DNA from: Verrucomicrobiaceae bacterium
Lineage (GTDB): Bacteria > Verrucomicrobiota > Verrucomicrobiia > Verrucomicrobiales > Verrucomicrobiaceae
DNA length: 64,000 nucleotides
Direction: 5' to 3'
NCBI GenBank assembly: GCA_016795365.1
Contig: JAEUHN010000041.1
Span: forward strand, 124,001 to 188,000
The notes under the pieces are model-generated. The model worked only from the letters and a program-made list of their open reading frames with translations, had not been told where the DNA came from and ran no database searches. Shown here one piece after another: positions 36,201 to 44,000 of this stretch (positions are counted from its first letter, which is position 1; every line of letters begins with the position of its first letter). A program made the translations under genes and the position numbers.

Positions 36201-37646
36201 CCTGCGAAGGATCAGGCGGGCACCCGCGAAATCACCTACCAGTTGATCTGGGGCAGCAATTTCAGTCAAACCCCTGGCGCGGGCGGGATCAAATTCCCGA
36301 TCCCCGAAGGCACCACCTATGTTCGTCACACACCCTATATTCCTTTGATCGGCACAGACAGGTCTGAAAGTGGCACCTACAGACCACCGGGCGATGCTGA
36401 CGGCGGCACGAATGGCATCGTGGGTTATGGCCTCCACACCGGCACCAACTATGCGACGACAGCCTTCGTCACGGTGCGCATCAACCCCGGCTTCACCGGC
36501 AGGATTGATTGTGTCAATGTGCGCGTCGGAGGTGATCGCGCGGGGCTCTTGTATGCCCCGATCGGACGCACGACGGTCTTCCAACCGGGTGACGACCAGG
36601 CCACGAAAGACAAGCGCCTCGCTGCGGATCGCTTCGGCAGCATTCAACTCGCGGACGCGGCGGCAGGCTCTGCAGGCAAGACCGGCGTCATCAAGCAAAT
36701 CCAGAGCATCCAATTCAATTCCTCATGGGCCAACTTCGCAGGCACGGATGCCATCGTCATCGCAGCGAACAACGCCGTGCTGATCCCTCTGGGGGCCGGC
36801 AGAATTGTGGCGGCTGGGGGAGGTAACATCGTTGGCGAGCACGGCGCGGGCATCGTTGGCGAGCATGGCGCGGGCATCGTTGGCGAGCATGGCGCGGGCA
36901 TCGTCGCGGGTGGCGGCGGCAACATCGTCGCAGCAGGCGGTGGTAACATTGTCGCTGCGGGTGGTGGGAATATCTTCTCCGGTGTGACGAATATTGTCGC
37001 CGCAGGGGGAGGCAATATCGTGGCCGCCGGCGGCGGGAACTTCGTGCATGTGGATGTGCCTGGTCGTGGCATGATATCCGCCAATGATGTCTATGCTAAC
37101 ATCGCCAGCATTGTGGCTGGCGGAGGAGGCAACATCGTGGCCGGTGGCGGCGGCAACCTGATCGATAAGCAAAAAAGCACGGTCAATCCCGATGGATCTG
37201 GATTCCTGCTGAACGGCGCGCACCTGATCGGCCAGGATGGTGCCAGCTTCGGTAGCCTGAGCATCGATGCGAAAGGTCTGATGTCGCTCATTCCTCCGAC
37301 GGTCGTGCAGTCGGTGCAGGCGCTGACGTCCAAGTCCCCCGCCTTGATTGCCAAAAACGGCGCGGCCGCGGCTGCCGCCGTCGCCGCCCTCAAGGGTGGT
37401 TTTGTCGGAGAAGCGGGCAAGCCAACTCCCGTGAACGTCAATCAGATCCTCAACCAGGATGCTGCCAGTATTCTAAACCAAGATGCTGCCACGATTCTCA
37501 ACCAGGATGCTGCCAGCTTGATCGGTCAGGATGGTGCCAGCTTGATCGGCCAGGATGGTGCCAGCTTGATCGGCCAGGATGGTGCCAGCTTGATCAATCA
37601 AGCCGCGAGTATCTCTGGAGGAGTTACCTTCGGCAAAGGAGGATAA
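30240..37646 (+). CDS. giant secreted multidomain protein ending in octapeptide repeats (giant 1)
   Basis: 2,468 residues with a signal peptide (MKAFHSLLVAAGMIALSAPA). In order: DUF642-like jelly-roll sequence from about 22 (FSNGSFEQPG); a first DVHVL module at about 151-249; a C-type-lectin-like domain at about 396-537 (YYLVNQTTWQGGEAEAVARG, HLWIGLYE, WYPGQPDN); a LamG domain at about 722-930; a second copy of the DVHVL module at about 1037-1136; DUF11-like beta-sandwich repeats at about 1240-2185, interrupted by a tail-fibre-like module near 1335-1415; and octapeptide arrays at 2189-2306 and 2403-2457. The end is GVTFGKGG with no sorting signal I recognise. An adhesin, sheath or S-layer-like role is inferred only from the architecture. 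It is divergent from sigma 2 and followed 84 bases later by the TPR-like gene. Confidence 0.88.
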   Translation: MKAFHSLLVAAGMIALSAPAAPFSNGSFEQPGITSGTEQTLALPSTAITGWTAANGASVYSAADDFSATVNTATSTWQYGYRSTLASSSLTRYDNASTWYGTNSWTPTGSTTPGIFYNGTSGALTGDDWIMQPNQLTEHPGGGVIFCVIRWTAPAGGPPGGRTYAIHADWVGLGSSSTADVHVLINGSSVYDGTVSGRGTTANTDGTLTLPFTLPAGMTVEFVVGDGGNGHGSDTIAVNATITEVVSGSEGMTYLKNGNSMGVVAQDGTHMVGFGLNGGHAGALSQTFDTVPGATYDVTYWLAQSQFNGNDGQTMSVEAFNGRTSLGAVASSSLPVLQNQWIQGTTYTFTATSTSTKLVFKDTTPQASGANANWALDNVSLTITALPALLASPFIYGGHTYYLVNQTTWQGGEAEAVARGGHLVTINDAAEQTNVFNAFKNVGNVARHLWIGLYETGSEGNYVWISGQAPSPQPPNYPRWYPGQPDNYGGVESYVHMVANGYGGDSTGLWNDQSSPVTTIPLADPFAAIVEVESAQPVVPGYANVWLAGHPAGTPARVTDSAPADSPTEVTVTGGKDLVFTVTGGTSNGPSGPAMVPDGANIITHEAENSIAPLTAPLTALVGVFVDASAPSGDAPPAYLDYTTDVARNALHYAPGLRQPFYIGDGLTPDNVRQVFRVPTGATRLFLGALDAYDNHLNFGSFTVEVAEAPPPQDTIEPPQNLVSWWPGENTAWDVAGIGRGSMKNAAHNGMDAYGPGKVGLAFVFDGVDDHIQGRPTGISLVQELTIEAWINPSSTTGEREIISKRDDNNANISYALFLRDGHLVYLSRMAGVNSELADTGSIAANQWTHVAMTESYTAGRKLYVNGTMVASAAGLPPVRPVTTGVLSIGAYVTTASPTATPGAPFAGSIDELSLFNRALSATEIGFIVNVGAGGKDRADPARDYSPVANPNTPWKYGWIQSGPISASYLEGGNPAQGGLFPKPAQMAGSFLAYMGPSQVIFNQSSTQRLISGPLEVNPLQFALNPAPDGSYAVLRWTAPSSGRFAVSATFAGAHAYLPTTSDVHVLRNSDRLFDSVVNDFQGDGTSFTGTVVMAAGDTVDWVVGGNGAVSGDHTGLVASVTLIDHSPFQTPTLVDFKFTGTLMTGKTVLVNAVSGARPDYQPPGYQPMTARLQYSATPWDESSWQNVPGGEMTPTGKYGFTLLVNTLPAGRYAFRIDTSVAGVGGAHSAPSDMYDVLPPGSALEMKVTAVSTSDLTGATTHRGDYIDYLVQFRNTGGVAVLPSVLPKIEARIPAGTTYVSSSPAATPTPKTGTTTLITWPIARTIYPVDQAFTFTASASTDFITIANHGFDDGDTVELRSTSTPGALPGGLYQGVVYKVMSSTMTGFKLAELDKTTAVNILDAGIGTFTLSRQTDTWQKRKFRVSVKDPTIAEDKPTPAINIPGTNIVSDVKFIRQSAADLVAAPVTTTVVNPLRLTGTIRSDSELMQGGIVNIDFTVTNGASYTATGTTLVVRAPDGLAILNRSAFVASNGDTMGAPIDPVTKKQIPGYATGKPNPSLEEDALLNQVVTFNLGNMLAGTALTCRVSFRIQYDWNPLTPISFNNAIASMTRAGRNSITRTLPSPLVINAAAIPDDRRPSLSLNIDHQAAGFLPDTDHVAIVMDRSDTLTGTELKDATGKALLPIRTVRQIQYFVTYRNHGGSTAEFIRLLVPIPANTTYVANSAIVMLAAGDKNPAGTTAPTLVGSALIFNLPYLEKAGVLGSEKTLTFRVNVKTGLPVGTRIVQPGGSLTSRTLRLAKQAPMQLEAEMSSNAKMVYLPEGHVLWDGDQVAEVWHRLSYQNLGSLPASGVEIRYAIPPGYLFKGASFLTADAKTDGVKTALILNKPNVNATSGTVVFSVGTVNKNAAVNGKWLSKGGYAAVRLAPDPANPPTSANNWRRDGSFTYSSVVPAPPPIPRLPPPPLDPIITSLAPSKLFIGVMGAPFYDPAKDQAGTREITYQLIWGSNFSQTPGAGGIKFPIPEGTTYVRHTPYIPLIGTDRSESGTYRPPGDADGGTNGIVGYGLHTGTNYATTAFVTVRINPGFTGRIDCVNVRVGGDRAGLLYAPIGRTTVFQPGDDQATKDKRLAADRFGSIQLADAAAGSAGKTGVIKQIQSIQFNSSWANFAGTDAIVIAANNAVLIPLGAGRIVAAGGGNIVGEHGAGIVGEHGAGIVGEHGAGIVAGGGGNIVAAGGGNIVAAGGGNIFSGVTNIVAAGGGNIVAAGGGNFVHVDVPGRGMISANDVYANIASIVAGGGGNIVAGGGGNLIDKQKSTVNPDGSGFLLNGAHLIGQDGASFGSLSIDAKGLMSLIPPTVVQSVQALTSKSPALIAKNGAAAAAAVAALKGGFVGEAGKPTPVNVNQILNQDAASILNQDAATILNQDAASLIGQDGASLIGQDGASLIGQDGASLINQAASISGGVTFGKGG
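36804..37157 (+). repeat. octapeptide repeat array 1 in giant 1
   Basis: Residues 2189-2306. Units run IVAAGGGN, three IVGEHGAG, IVAGGGGN, two IVAAGGGN, a seven-residue IFSGVTN, two IVAAGGGN, then after a 23-residue break two IVAGGGGN. The three IVGEHGAG units are almost identical 24-base repeats, so part of the array is recently amplified. Confidence 0.9.
37440..37610 (+). repeat. octapeptide repeat array 2 in giant 1
   Basis: Residues 2401-2457. Units ILNQDAAS, ILNQDAAT, ILNQDAAS, three LIGQDGAS and LINQAAS, encoded by near-identical 24-base repeats. An isolated LIGQDGAS also occurs between the arrays, near 37228. The array ends 12 residues before the C-terminus. Confidence 0.92.
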
Positions 37647-37687
37647 GCAGCGCTACCGTCTCATTGTGCGGGTATTGTGATACAGGT

Positions 37688-37714
37688 TGAAACAACCTCT
37701 TCGCTGCGGGTAAT
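37688..37714 (+). promoter_or_regulatory. putative ECF-type promoter, site C
   Basis: TGAAACAAC, 12 bases, GGTAAT: exact consensus. It lies 17 bases before the ATG of the TPR-like gene at 37731, so the transcript would have a very short leader. It is identical in both halves and spacing to site E. Confidence 0.7.
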
Positions 37715-37730
37715 CTAAAGCCACACCCTC

Positions 37731-38798
37731 ATGACAACCTTGCTCCGACTTGCCCTCTGCCTGCTTTTCACAGAGGCAGGATTCTCGCAGAACGCCGCTC
37801 CCGATGCCAACAGCGCGGCGCTGGTGGTTCTGCAGCAGAAGGCGGATGAATGCAAGGCGCGGAAAGACTTTGTTGGCATGGAAGCCATGTTCCGGGCGCA
37901 GATCACAATGCAGCCCGGTCTTCCCAATCCGCACTACAATCTCGCGTGTGCGCTGGCCTTGCAGGGCAAGACGGACGATGCGCTCAAAGCGCTGACGCAG
38001 AGCGTGGCGACAGGATTTGCCGATGCGAAGGGATTGGAGGCTGACGACGATCTCGCATCGCTGCGCGTGGAGCCGGCGTTTGCGGCTGCCAAGGCCATCG
38101 CGGAACTGAATCAGCGCACCGCCGGACAACCGGCGTCGCCCGCAGTAAACCCGGCTTCAGTGCCCATGCCCGCTCCAGTTCGCGGTGCCGTGCCAGCGGC
38201 CACGGATGCTGAACCTGGGCCGCCGATGACGAAACAGGAGATCATCGACATCCTCAAGGCGCGCATCGGCACCGATGGTCCGCATCCACAGAAGGAGGCC
38301 GTGAACCTGGAACTGCGCGAACTGATCAAGAAACGCGGCGTGAGCTTCCGCTACTCCACGCTATCGGACAGGCACTTGTTCACCCAGGTCGGCGGCATCG
38401 GGTCAATGATCGATGCGGTGGAGGCGAACTACGGCAAGCCTAAGCCCAAGTCCTGGCTCTGGGGCGAATGGAATATCTCCACGACCAGCACGCGCACCTT
38501 CTCGCTCTCGAACGCAGTCAATCAAATGGGGTTTCTTGTCATTGAACCGGATGGCAAATACCTGTGGAAGGTGAAGGCCGACGACGAGACCAAGAACTGG
38601 ATCGACGGCAAATGGCGCGAGCCCACGGCGGACGAGATGAAGTGGATGGGCGGAGCCGGGGTGGTGCTCATTGGTGGAGAGCAGGGCTATGACTGGATTG
38701 TCCACCGCGACTACACTGCCGACGACGGGAAGGACTGGATCACGATTGCAGTCATCAATTCACGCCAGACCTTCAGGAGCGGACTGCGCGTTCCTTGA
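37731..38798 (+). CDS. secreted TPR-like protein with a C-terminal domain shared with the split gene downstream
   Basis: 355 residues with a signal peptide (MTTLLRLALCLLFTEAGFSQ). Residues about 30-125 form TPR-like helices (GMEAMFRAQITMQPGLPNPH, YNLACALALQGKTDDALKAL). A Pro/Ala-rich linker follows (about 131-165). The C-terminal ~190 residues begin MTKQEIIDILKARIG and contain GKYLWKVKADDETKNWIDGKW and ADEMKWMGG. That domain is clearly homologous to the protein encoded at 39812-40804. I do not recognise it as a named family; it could be a small beta-barrel ligand-binding fold. The gene is preceded by site C and probably forms an operon with 38827. Confidence 0.8.
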   Translation: MTTLLRLALCLLFTEAGFSQNAAPDANSAALVVLQQKADECKARKDFVGMEAMFRAQITMQPGLPNPHYNLACALALQGKTDDALKALTQSVATGFADAKGLEADDDLASLRVEPAFAAAKAIAELNQRTAGQPASPAVNPASVPMPAPVRGAVPAATDAEPGPPMTKQEIIDILKARIGTDGPHPQKEAVNLELRELIKKRGVSFRYSTLSDRHLFTQVGGIGSMIDAVEANYGKPKPKSWLWGEWNISTTSTRTFSLSNAVNQMGFLVIEPDGKYLWKVKADDETKNWIDGKWREPTADEMKWMGGAGVVLIGGEQGYDWIVHRDYTADDGKDWITIAVINSRQTFRSGLRVP

Positions 38799-38826
38799 TG
38801 AAGAATCACTCGCACCCGAAGAGACC

Positions 38827-39750
38827 ATGAAGACCATTCCATTGCTTTTTCTCCCTCTGGTCGCGCTGGCACTGGTAAGCACCAGTCTTCACGCCGACGA
38901 CGAAGCCCGACGCATTGCGATCAAAGCTGAAGAGGCGCGGGCTTACGCACGTCAGGAGGAGGCAAAGCAGGCAGCCGCACGCTACGAGGCTGCCCAAGCG
39001 GAAGCCAAACGCCAAGCCGCTGCTGATGAATCCAGGAGGCAGGCCATGCAATATGAGGCTCGCAAGGCTGATGAGAAAGCCCAGGCCATCAAGGATGAAC
39101 GTCGTCGCGAGGAGATGAAGGATGAACAGCGCAAGGCAGATGCCAGGGCGCTCAATGTGGAGAAGCCCAAGCAAAAGGACATCGTCGGCACACGCGATGA
39201 GCCCAAGACCTACAATGGGCAGAAGGAACTCGAAGCCTACAACCGCAAGAAAGAGGAGGAGAAACGTCAGTATTACCTCGCCGCGCAGAAGGCCGAAGAG
39301 CAAAAGCGGGAGTATTATAAGGAAATCGAGAAGAAGGAGGCCGCCAAACGCGAAGCCATGCTCTACGAGCAGAAAAAGCAGGCGCAAAAAGAAGAAGAGA
39401 AGCGCTACCAGATGAAGCAGGAAGCGAACAAAGAAGCCGCCAAGGCAGAGCAGCGGAAATATGATGAGCGCATCGCCGCTGCCAAGGCCCAGGCAAACAA
39501 GGACGCAGCCAAAGAAGAGCAGCGGAAATACGACGAAAAGCAGGCGGCGCAGAAAGCCGAGACTGCAGCCTACAATCGCAAGCAGGAGGAACTCAAAGCC
39601 GCACGAAAGGCTGAAGATGCGAAATACTACCAGCGGAAGGAAGAGCAGAAAGCCGAAGCTGCCGCCTACGAGCGTAAGGCCGAAGATCGGAAGGCTGAGG
39701 AACGCGCTGCTGCGAGGCGCGCGGAGTATCTGAAATCACTGAACAAGTGA
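38827..39750 (+). CDS. secreted, highly charged coiled-coil protein
   Basis: 307 residues with a signal peptide (MKTIPLLFLPLVALALVSTSLHA). Almost all of the mature part is Ala, Glu, Lys, Arg and Gln with regularly spaced Tyr, for example EEQRKYDEK, AAYNRKQEE and AKYYQRKEEQ, so it should be one long helix or coiled coil in the periplasm or outside. The isoelectric point is basic-to-neutral with mixed charge. It starts 28 bases after the TPR-like gene stop and is probably co-transcribed from site C. Its long frame upstream of the ATG at 38827 overlaps the previous gene and is not used. The function is unknown; a structural spacer or a scaffold for the neighbouring secreted proteins are options. 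Confidence 0.82.
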   Translation: MKTIPLLFLPLVALALVSTSLHADDEARRIAIKAEEARAYARQEEAKQAAARYEAAQAEAKRQAAADESRRQAMQYEARKADEKAQAIKDERRREEMKDEQRKADARALNVEKPKQKDIVGTRDEPKTYNGQKELEAYNRKKEEEKRQYYLAAQKAEEQKREYYKEIEKKEAAKREAMLYEQKKQAQKEEEKRYQMKQEANKEAAKAEQRKYDERIAAAKAQANKDAAKEEQRKYDEKQAAQKAETAAYNRKQEELKAARKAEDAKYYQRKEEQKAEAAAYERKAEDRKAEERAAARRAEYLKSLNK

Positions 39751-39773
39751 TTGGCCCGGAATAAAAGCCGGGA

Positions 39774-39800
39774 TGAAACAGTGTGGAGCCTACAGGTAAT
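39774..39800 (+). promoter_or_regulatory. putative ECF-type promoter, site D
   Basis: TGAAACAGT, 12 bases, GGTAAT: two mismatches at the end of the -35 block, perfect -10 and spacing. Its end is 11 bases before the ATG at 39812, so the transcript would be nearly leaderless. A small hairpin (CCCGG / CCGGG, 39755-39772) directly precedes it. Confidence 0.65.
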
Positions 39801-39811
39801 GCACGGTGCGT

Positions 39812-40294
39812 ATGAACCGATTCCTGCTCGTCTCATTCGCTTTCTACAGCCTCCTGCCGGTGCTCATGGGACAGACCTCCCGTGGATTTAGCCCCGGTCA
39901 GACGATCTCGTGGCGGGATCGCGTCACTGGCCAATGGCAGCCCGGCACTTACATCGGCGCTACTCCAGGTGACAAACACCCCATCATCTTGCAGCGCCCT
40001 GGCGACGTGGGATCACAGACGGCGTTTGACTGGGATAATGTAAAGGATGGCAACGCAGCCGCTCCCGATGCTGCGCCTGCGAATGCACCTGCGATTCCAC
40101 CTTTGCCGATGACGAATTCCAATCCGACGCAACCGGCCATCGCCAACGTGCCACTGCAACCTGGGCTGCCACAGGCCAGCAATGCGCCCGCAGACGGCTC
40201 TGCTGGCGCGCCTTTGACCGAGGATGACATCGAAGCCTGGCTGGCGCAGAAGCTGCCGGGCAATCCCTTCGCGGACTCGCCGCGTCTCCAGTAG
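39812..40294 (+). CDS. N-terminal half of a secreted protein split by an in-frame TAG
   Basis: 160 residues with a signal peptide (MNRFLLVSFAFYSLLPVLMG). Then FSPGQTISWRDRVTGQWQPG, a small domain that could be SH3-like, a Pro/Ala/Asn-rich linker, and LTEDDIEAWLAQKLPGN, which aligns with MTKQEIIDILKARIG of the TPR-like protein at 37731. The TAG at 40292-40294 interrupts this shared domain; the same frame continues without a gap at 40295. It is either a recent nonsense mutation, a genuine two-ORF arrangement, or a base error. Site D is just upstream. The frame also has a GTG at 39806; the ATG at 39812 is preferred. Confidence 0.72.
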   Translation: MNRFLLVSFAFYSLLPVLMGQTSRGFSPGQTISWRDRVTGQWQPGTYIGATPGDKHPIILQRPGDVGSQTAFDWDNVKDGNAAAPDAAPANAPAIPPLPMTNSNPTQPAIANVPLQPGLPQASNAPADGSAGAPLTEDDIEAWLAQKLPGNPFADSPRLQ

Positions 40295-40804
40295 GTGAAC
40301 AAAGAACTCGGTGAACTGGTGGAGGCGCGCGGCACCACGTTCACGGACATGAACAAGCTGAACGATCGAAACGTGCTCGGCAGATACGGAGTCAACTCCG
40401 ATGCTACCGGCCCAATGACCCACAACTACGGGCCGCCGAACACGAAGCAGGAACTCTTCGGCACCTGGGAGACCAACAAGATCGGACTGCCCACGCACGC
40501 GATCGTAGGCGATTACTACGTCACCACGCTCGAACTCGCGAAGGCGAAGACTGGCACCGTAACGATCAACCCCAAGGGCAGCTATGTGTGGGACACCGGA
40601 ACCGGCGTGATCCAAGGCACTTGGCGGGACGCGACCCACGACGAAATGGCCGATCAGGGTGGAGCGGATGTCATTTTACAAAATGCCAAGAGCGGTGTGA
40701 ACTGGATTGCTTACAAATACCGCGCCGGCACCAAGGAAGAGTGGCTCGGCCTCGCCGAAGTAAACCGCCGCTCGGTGCGCGAATCGGCGGCAAGGATTCG
40801 GTGA
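40295..40804 (+). CDS. C-terminal half of the split protein (in phase with 39812-40294)
   Basis: 169 residues if translation restarts at the GTG that directly follows the TAG. The protein (VNKELGELVEARGTTF..., GSYVWDTGTGVIQGTWRD, DEMADQGGADVILQNAKSG) aligns along its whole length with the C-terminal domain of the TPR-like protein at 37731: VNLELRELIKKRGVSF, GKYLWKVKADD, DEMKWMGGAGVVLIGG. It has no signal peptide of its own, so as a separate product it would stay in the cytoplasm, unlike its homologue. I see no good ribosome-binding site before the GTG. It is best regarded as the other half of one gene of about 330 codons. Confidence 0.7.
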   Translation: MNKELGELVEARGTTFTDMNKLNDRNVLGRYGVNSDATGPMTHNYGPPNTKQELFGTWETNKIGLPTHAIVGDYYVTTLELAKAKTGTVTINPKGSYVWDTGTGVIQGTWRDATHDEMADQGGADVILQNAKSGVNWIAYKYRAGTKEEWLGLAEVNRRSVRESAARIR

Positions 40805-40851
40805 GGAGTGCGTTCGCAGTGGTCGTCCCTCGAAGAAATTTGATCATCTTC

Positions 40852-40878
40852 TGAAACAACCCGGCACCCGGCGGTAAT
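40852..40878 (+). promoter_or_regulatory. putative ECF-type promoter, site E
   Basis: TGAAACAAC, 12 bases, GGTAAT: exact consensus, identical in both halves and spacing to site C. It reads toward giant 2 (ATG at 41008), implying a leader of about 120 bases. Confidence 0.7.
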
Positions 40879-41007
40879 GACTATTCATGTCGGGCATTGC
40901 CATCATTTTCCTCGCCATTTACCCGCCACTCCTCCAGTCTAGCGGCCTCTCTGCGTGTGGAGGCGCGCCAAGGTTTGCGGAAGTCACTTCAATCTCATTC
41001 GCGCTTT

Positions 41008-44000
41008 ATGAAATCCTACCTCGCTCTCACTCTTCTCGTGCTGACGTCGTTCGTTCACGCCGTGGATACCACACCACCGACGCTCAATATCACGCACACC
41101 TGGATTGAGAAGGCGGGCACGCGCTCGAACTTCAAGATGTTGCTCGATCCGAAAGATGAAACTGGGCTGCTGCCGGTCACCTTCGGAACTCCGCCGCCAA
41201 CGAACAACACGATTTGGTTCCGCTCGGCGCTGAACAACCCGAACGCGAATCTCTCGGCCTTGCCGTGGAACTGGTGGCCTTGGCAGCGTGGGGTGCCGTT
41301 TGAGATTGGGTTCACCTGCACGGCTTGCGTGATTGAACTGCAAGCGCGCGATGCGGCGGGGAATGCTTCGGCGGTGCAGCGGCGCGTGTTTCAATCGCCG
41401 TTTCCATACAGCACCGCCCCGGACACGGATGTGAAACTTGGTTCGCCGACCACGGTGGGTTCGGCGGCGCTGGATTGCCGTGGCTTGTTCTCGGGCAATC
41501 TGGATGGGCAGGGCTTTACAGATCTGCTGCAAGTGGATCGCACCACAGGTGTCGTGACTGCGAAACTTCAGCCTTCAGCCGCTCCGTTTCCGCTGGTCGA
41601 TCAGACGCTGCTGACCCTCACGGCAAACACCATTGAGGACAGTGCGGCGGCGGACTATGACAAGGATGGCCGGCTTGATTTGGCGATGATCGTGAGCGGT
41701 GCTTTGCGCTTGTATCACAACGACGGGCTCAATGGAAGCAATCAGCTCGCGTTCACCGAAGTGACAGTCAATGCCGGTGCGCTCAATGGCACGACGCTGA
41801 GCACGATCACGGGCGTGGCCTTCGGCGACATCACGGGCGAAGGCAAACCGGAGATCCTTCTCTCCGGTGTGAACGGCAGCAACGAGACGATCATGGCGTG
41901 GCTAGACAACAACTCCCAATTCACCTTCCTCTCCGGCAACAAGTGTCCCGCTCCCTCGGCATCGACCGCTGGTCGTGTGGCGGTGGGGGATGTCACGGGG
42001 GATGGCTTCGCGGATGTGGTGATGATCGATCCTGGGCAGTCCGGCGTGCTGCTGTTTCAGAACGACGGCACCGGCATTCTCATGGGAGAGGATCGGACGA
42101 ACGCTGCGGATCGTCCCATCGCTACACAGACGGGGGGCAACTTCGGCGCGCTGGTTCCGAAGTCTCTCGCCGTCGGAGATGTCACGGGTGATGGCCGCGC
42201 AGATGCGATCGTCATGGTGAACTGGTTGGGCAGCACGAATGGGAACGACTCCAACGACGTCCGCATGCATCAGTTTTGGCAGTTGCTCGACAGCCGCGGG
42301 CGCGTGCCTTTCCACGCCAGCGGCACGATGTTGCTGGGTCAGAGCTCCGCGAGCGACTTTATCGTCGCGAGCGAATCTGCCCGGCTGGCTCTGACTGCCC
42401 CTCCACTGGTTAGCGGCAACACGGTCAGTCAAGGTGCGCCAGCGAGTTTGTGGAAATTCCTCGGTGGCGATCCTAGCAACCCAGCAAACTGGCAGACCAA
42501 TGATCTGGACGCTCCATCGGACGTGTTGTTGCAGGATCTCAATCGCGACCGCTTCCCTGAGGTCGTGCTCACCAGCCAGTTTGAGCCCGGCACGGGCGAT
42601 GCGGGCGGGGTGCGCGCTTATCAAGTGAAGTCCACGCTGAATGCCACGAACCAGCTCACGAGCTTCGATTTGCAGGAGGTCGCGGTGCCCACGAACTCAC
42701 TGAACCCGCACCGCCTCGCCGCCGCGCGCTGGGCGTTGAACAAGGCCAGCAGCATCATCGTCGCGCACAACGACTCGCCGGGCCTCGTGTGGATTTTCAA
42801 CACCGGCAGCGAGACCAGCAGCACCGCGCCCGTCGCCATCATCGGCGCGACCACCGTGGACACAGATCCCGATGGCACGGACGGACCGAACGGCATTCCC
42901 GTTTACACCGCTTTCCCGACCTCGCTCATTACCTACACGCTCACGATCATCAACAACACCGCGAGCCCGTTGACGAATGCAGTCATTGATTCATTGCTGC
43001 CCCCGGCGGTAACGCCGGAAGACCTTGGGGGCGGCACGGTCGTCGCGTCGTCCACATCCAACTACGTGCGCTGGACCGAGACGGTGCCAGCCAACACATC
43101 GCTCACGAAGCAATTCACCGCACGCGTGAAATCCACGGCGCTCGTCGCCTCGATCATCCAGCCGAAGAACAACATCAAGTATGGCACCACCAACGTGTCT
43201 TCTTACATGCCGAAGGTGACGGTGGATGAGCCGATTACCTTTGCGTTGCTCAGCGCAAACTCCACCAGCGATCCTGCCGCGACGATCGTTCACTACGGCG
43301 AGTTCATCACCTATCGCATGAGGCTGACCAACCGTGGCAAGACCGCCATTACTAACACCGTCATCGGCATGAACATGCCAGTGGGCAGCATCTTTGATGG
43401 ACCGGTATCGCCGGTGCCTGGCACCACGCAGGTGGTGAACACGGCGAAGACGCGGATCGACATCACTGTCACTTCACTCGCGCCGGAGTCCTATCAGGAT
43501 GTGTTCGTCAATGTGGAAGCACGCGGCGCAGACAACAGCCTGATCACCAACAGCACCATGACTGCGCAGCGCCCCAGTGGATCAAAGCGCACCCTCGCGG
43601 CGGTGAAAACCACCATCAAGCCTGCCATCGACGTGGAGTGGTATAGCGTGTATTCCGAGTTCAGTCCGCGCGATCAAAGTGCTGGTGAGCCGCTCAAGGG
43701 GACACAAGTTCACTTTGGCGAGATCATTCGCTATCGTCCGAAGCTGGTCAATCGAAGTGCCAATGCTCAGCTGAATGTGAAGCTGGGTATTCCCGTGCCA
43801 GTGAGCACGATCTTCGATGGTCCGGTAAGCACAATTCCAGGCATGACCTATGTGGTTCCAACCAACAAGTCACGCATCGACTTCACCATCACCAACTTCC
43901 CTGGAAGCACCTACAATCCTGATGGCACGCTCAACACACTCTCTACCAACACGGATGCGCGGCTCGATGTGGAGTGCCGTGCGGCGGACTATGTCAATGT

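Noticed and set aside
36804-37610. Reading the 24-base repeats as a CRISPR-like or non-coding array
   Set aside because: The repeats are in phase with a 2,468-codon frame, have no spacers and encode regular octapeptides.
39755-39772. CCCGG-aataaaag-CCGGG hairpin after the coiled-coil gene
   Set aside because: Only five base pairs and no T-run; could be chance in GC-rich sequence.
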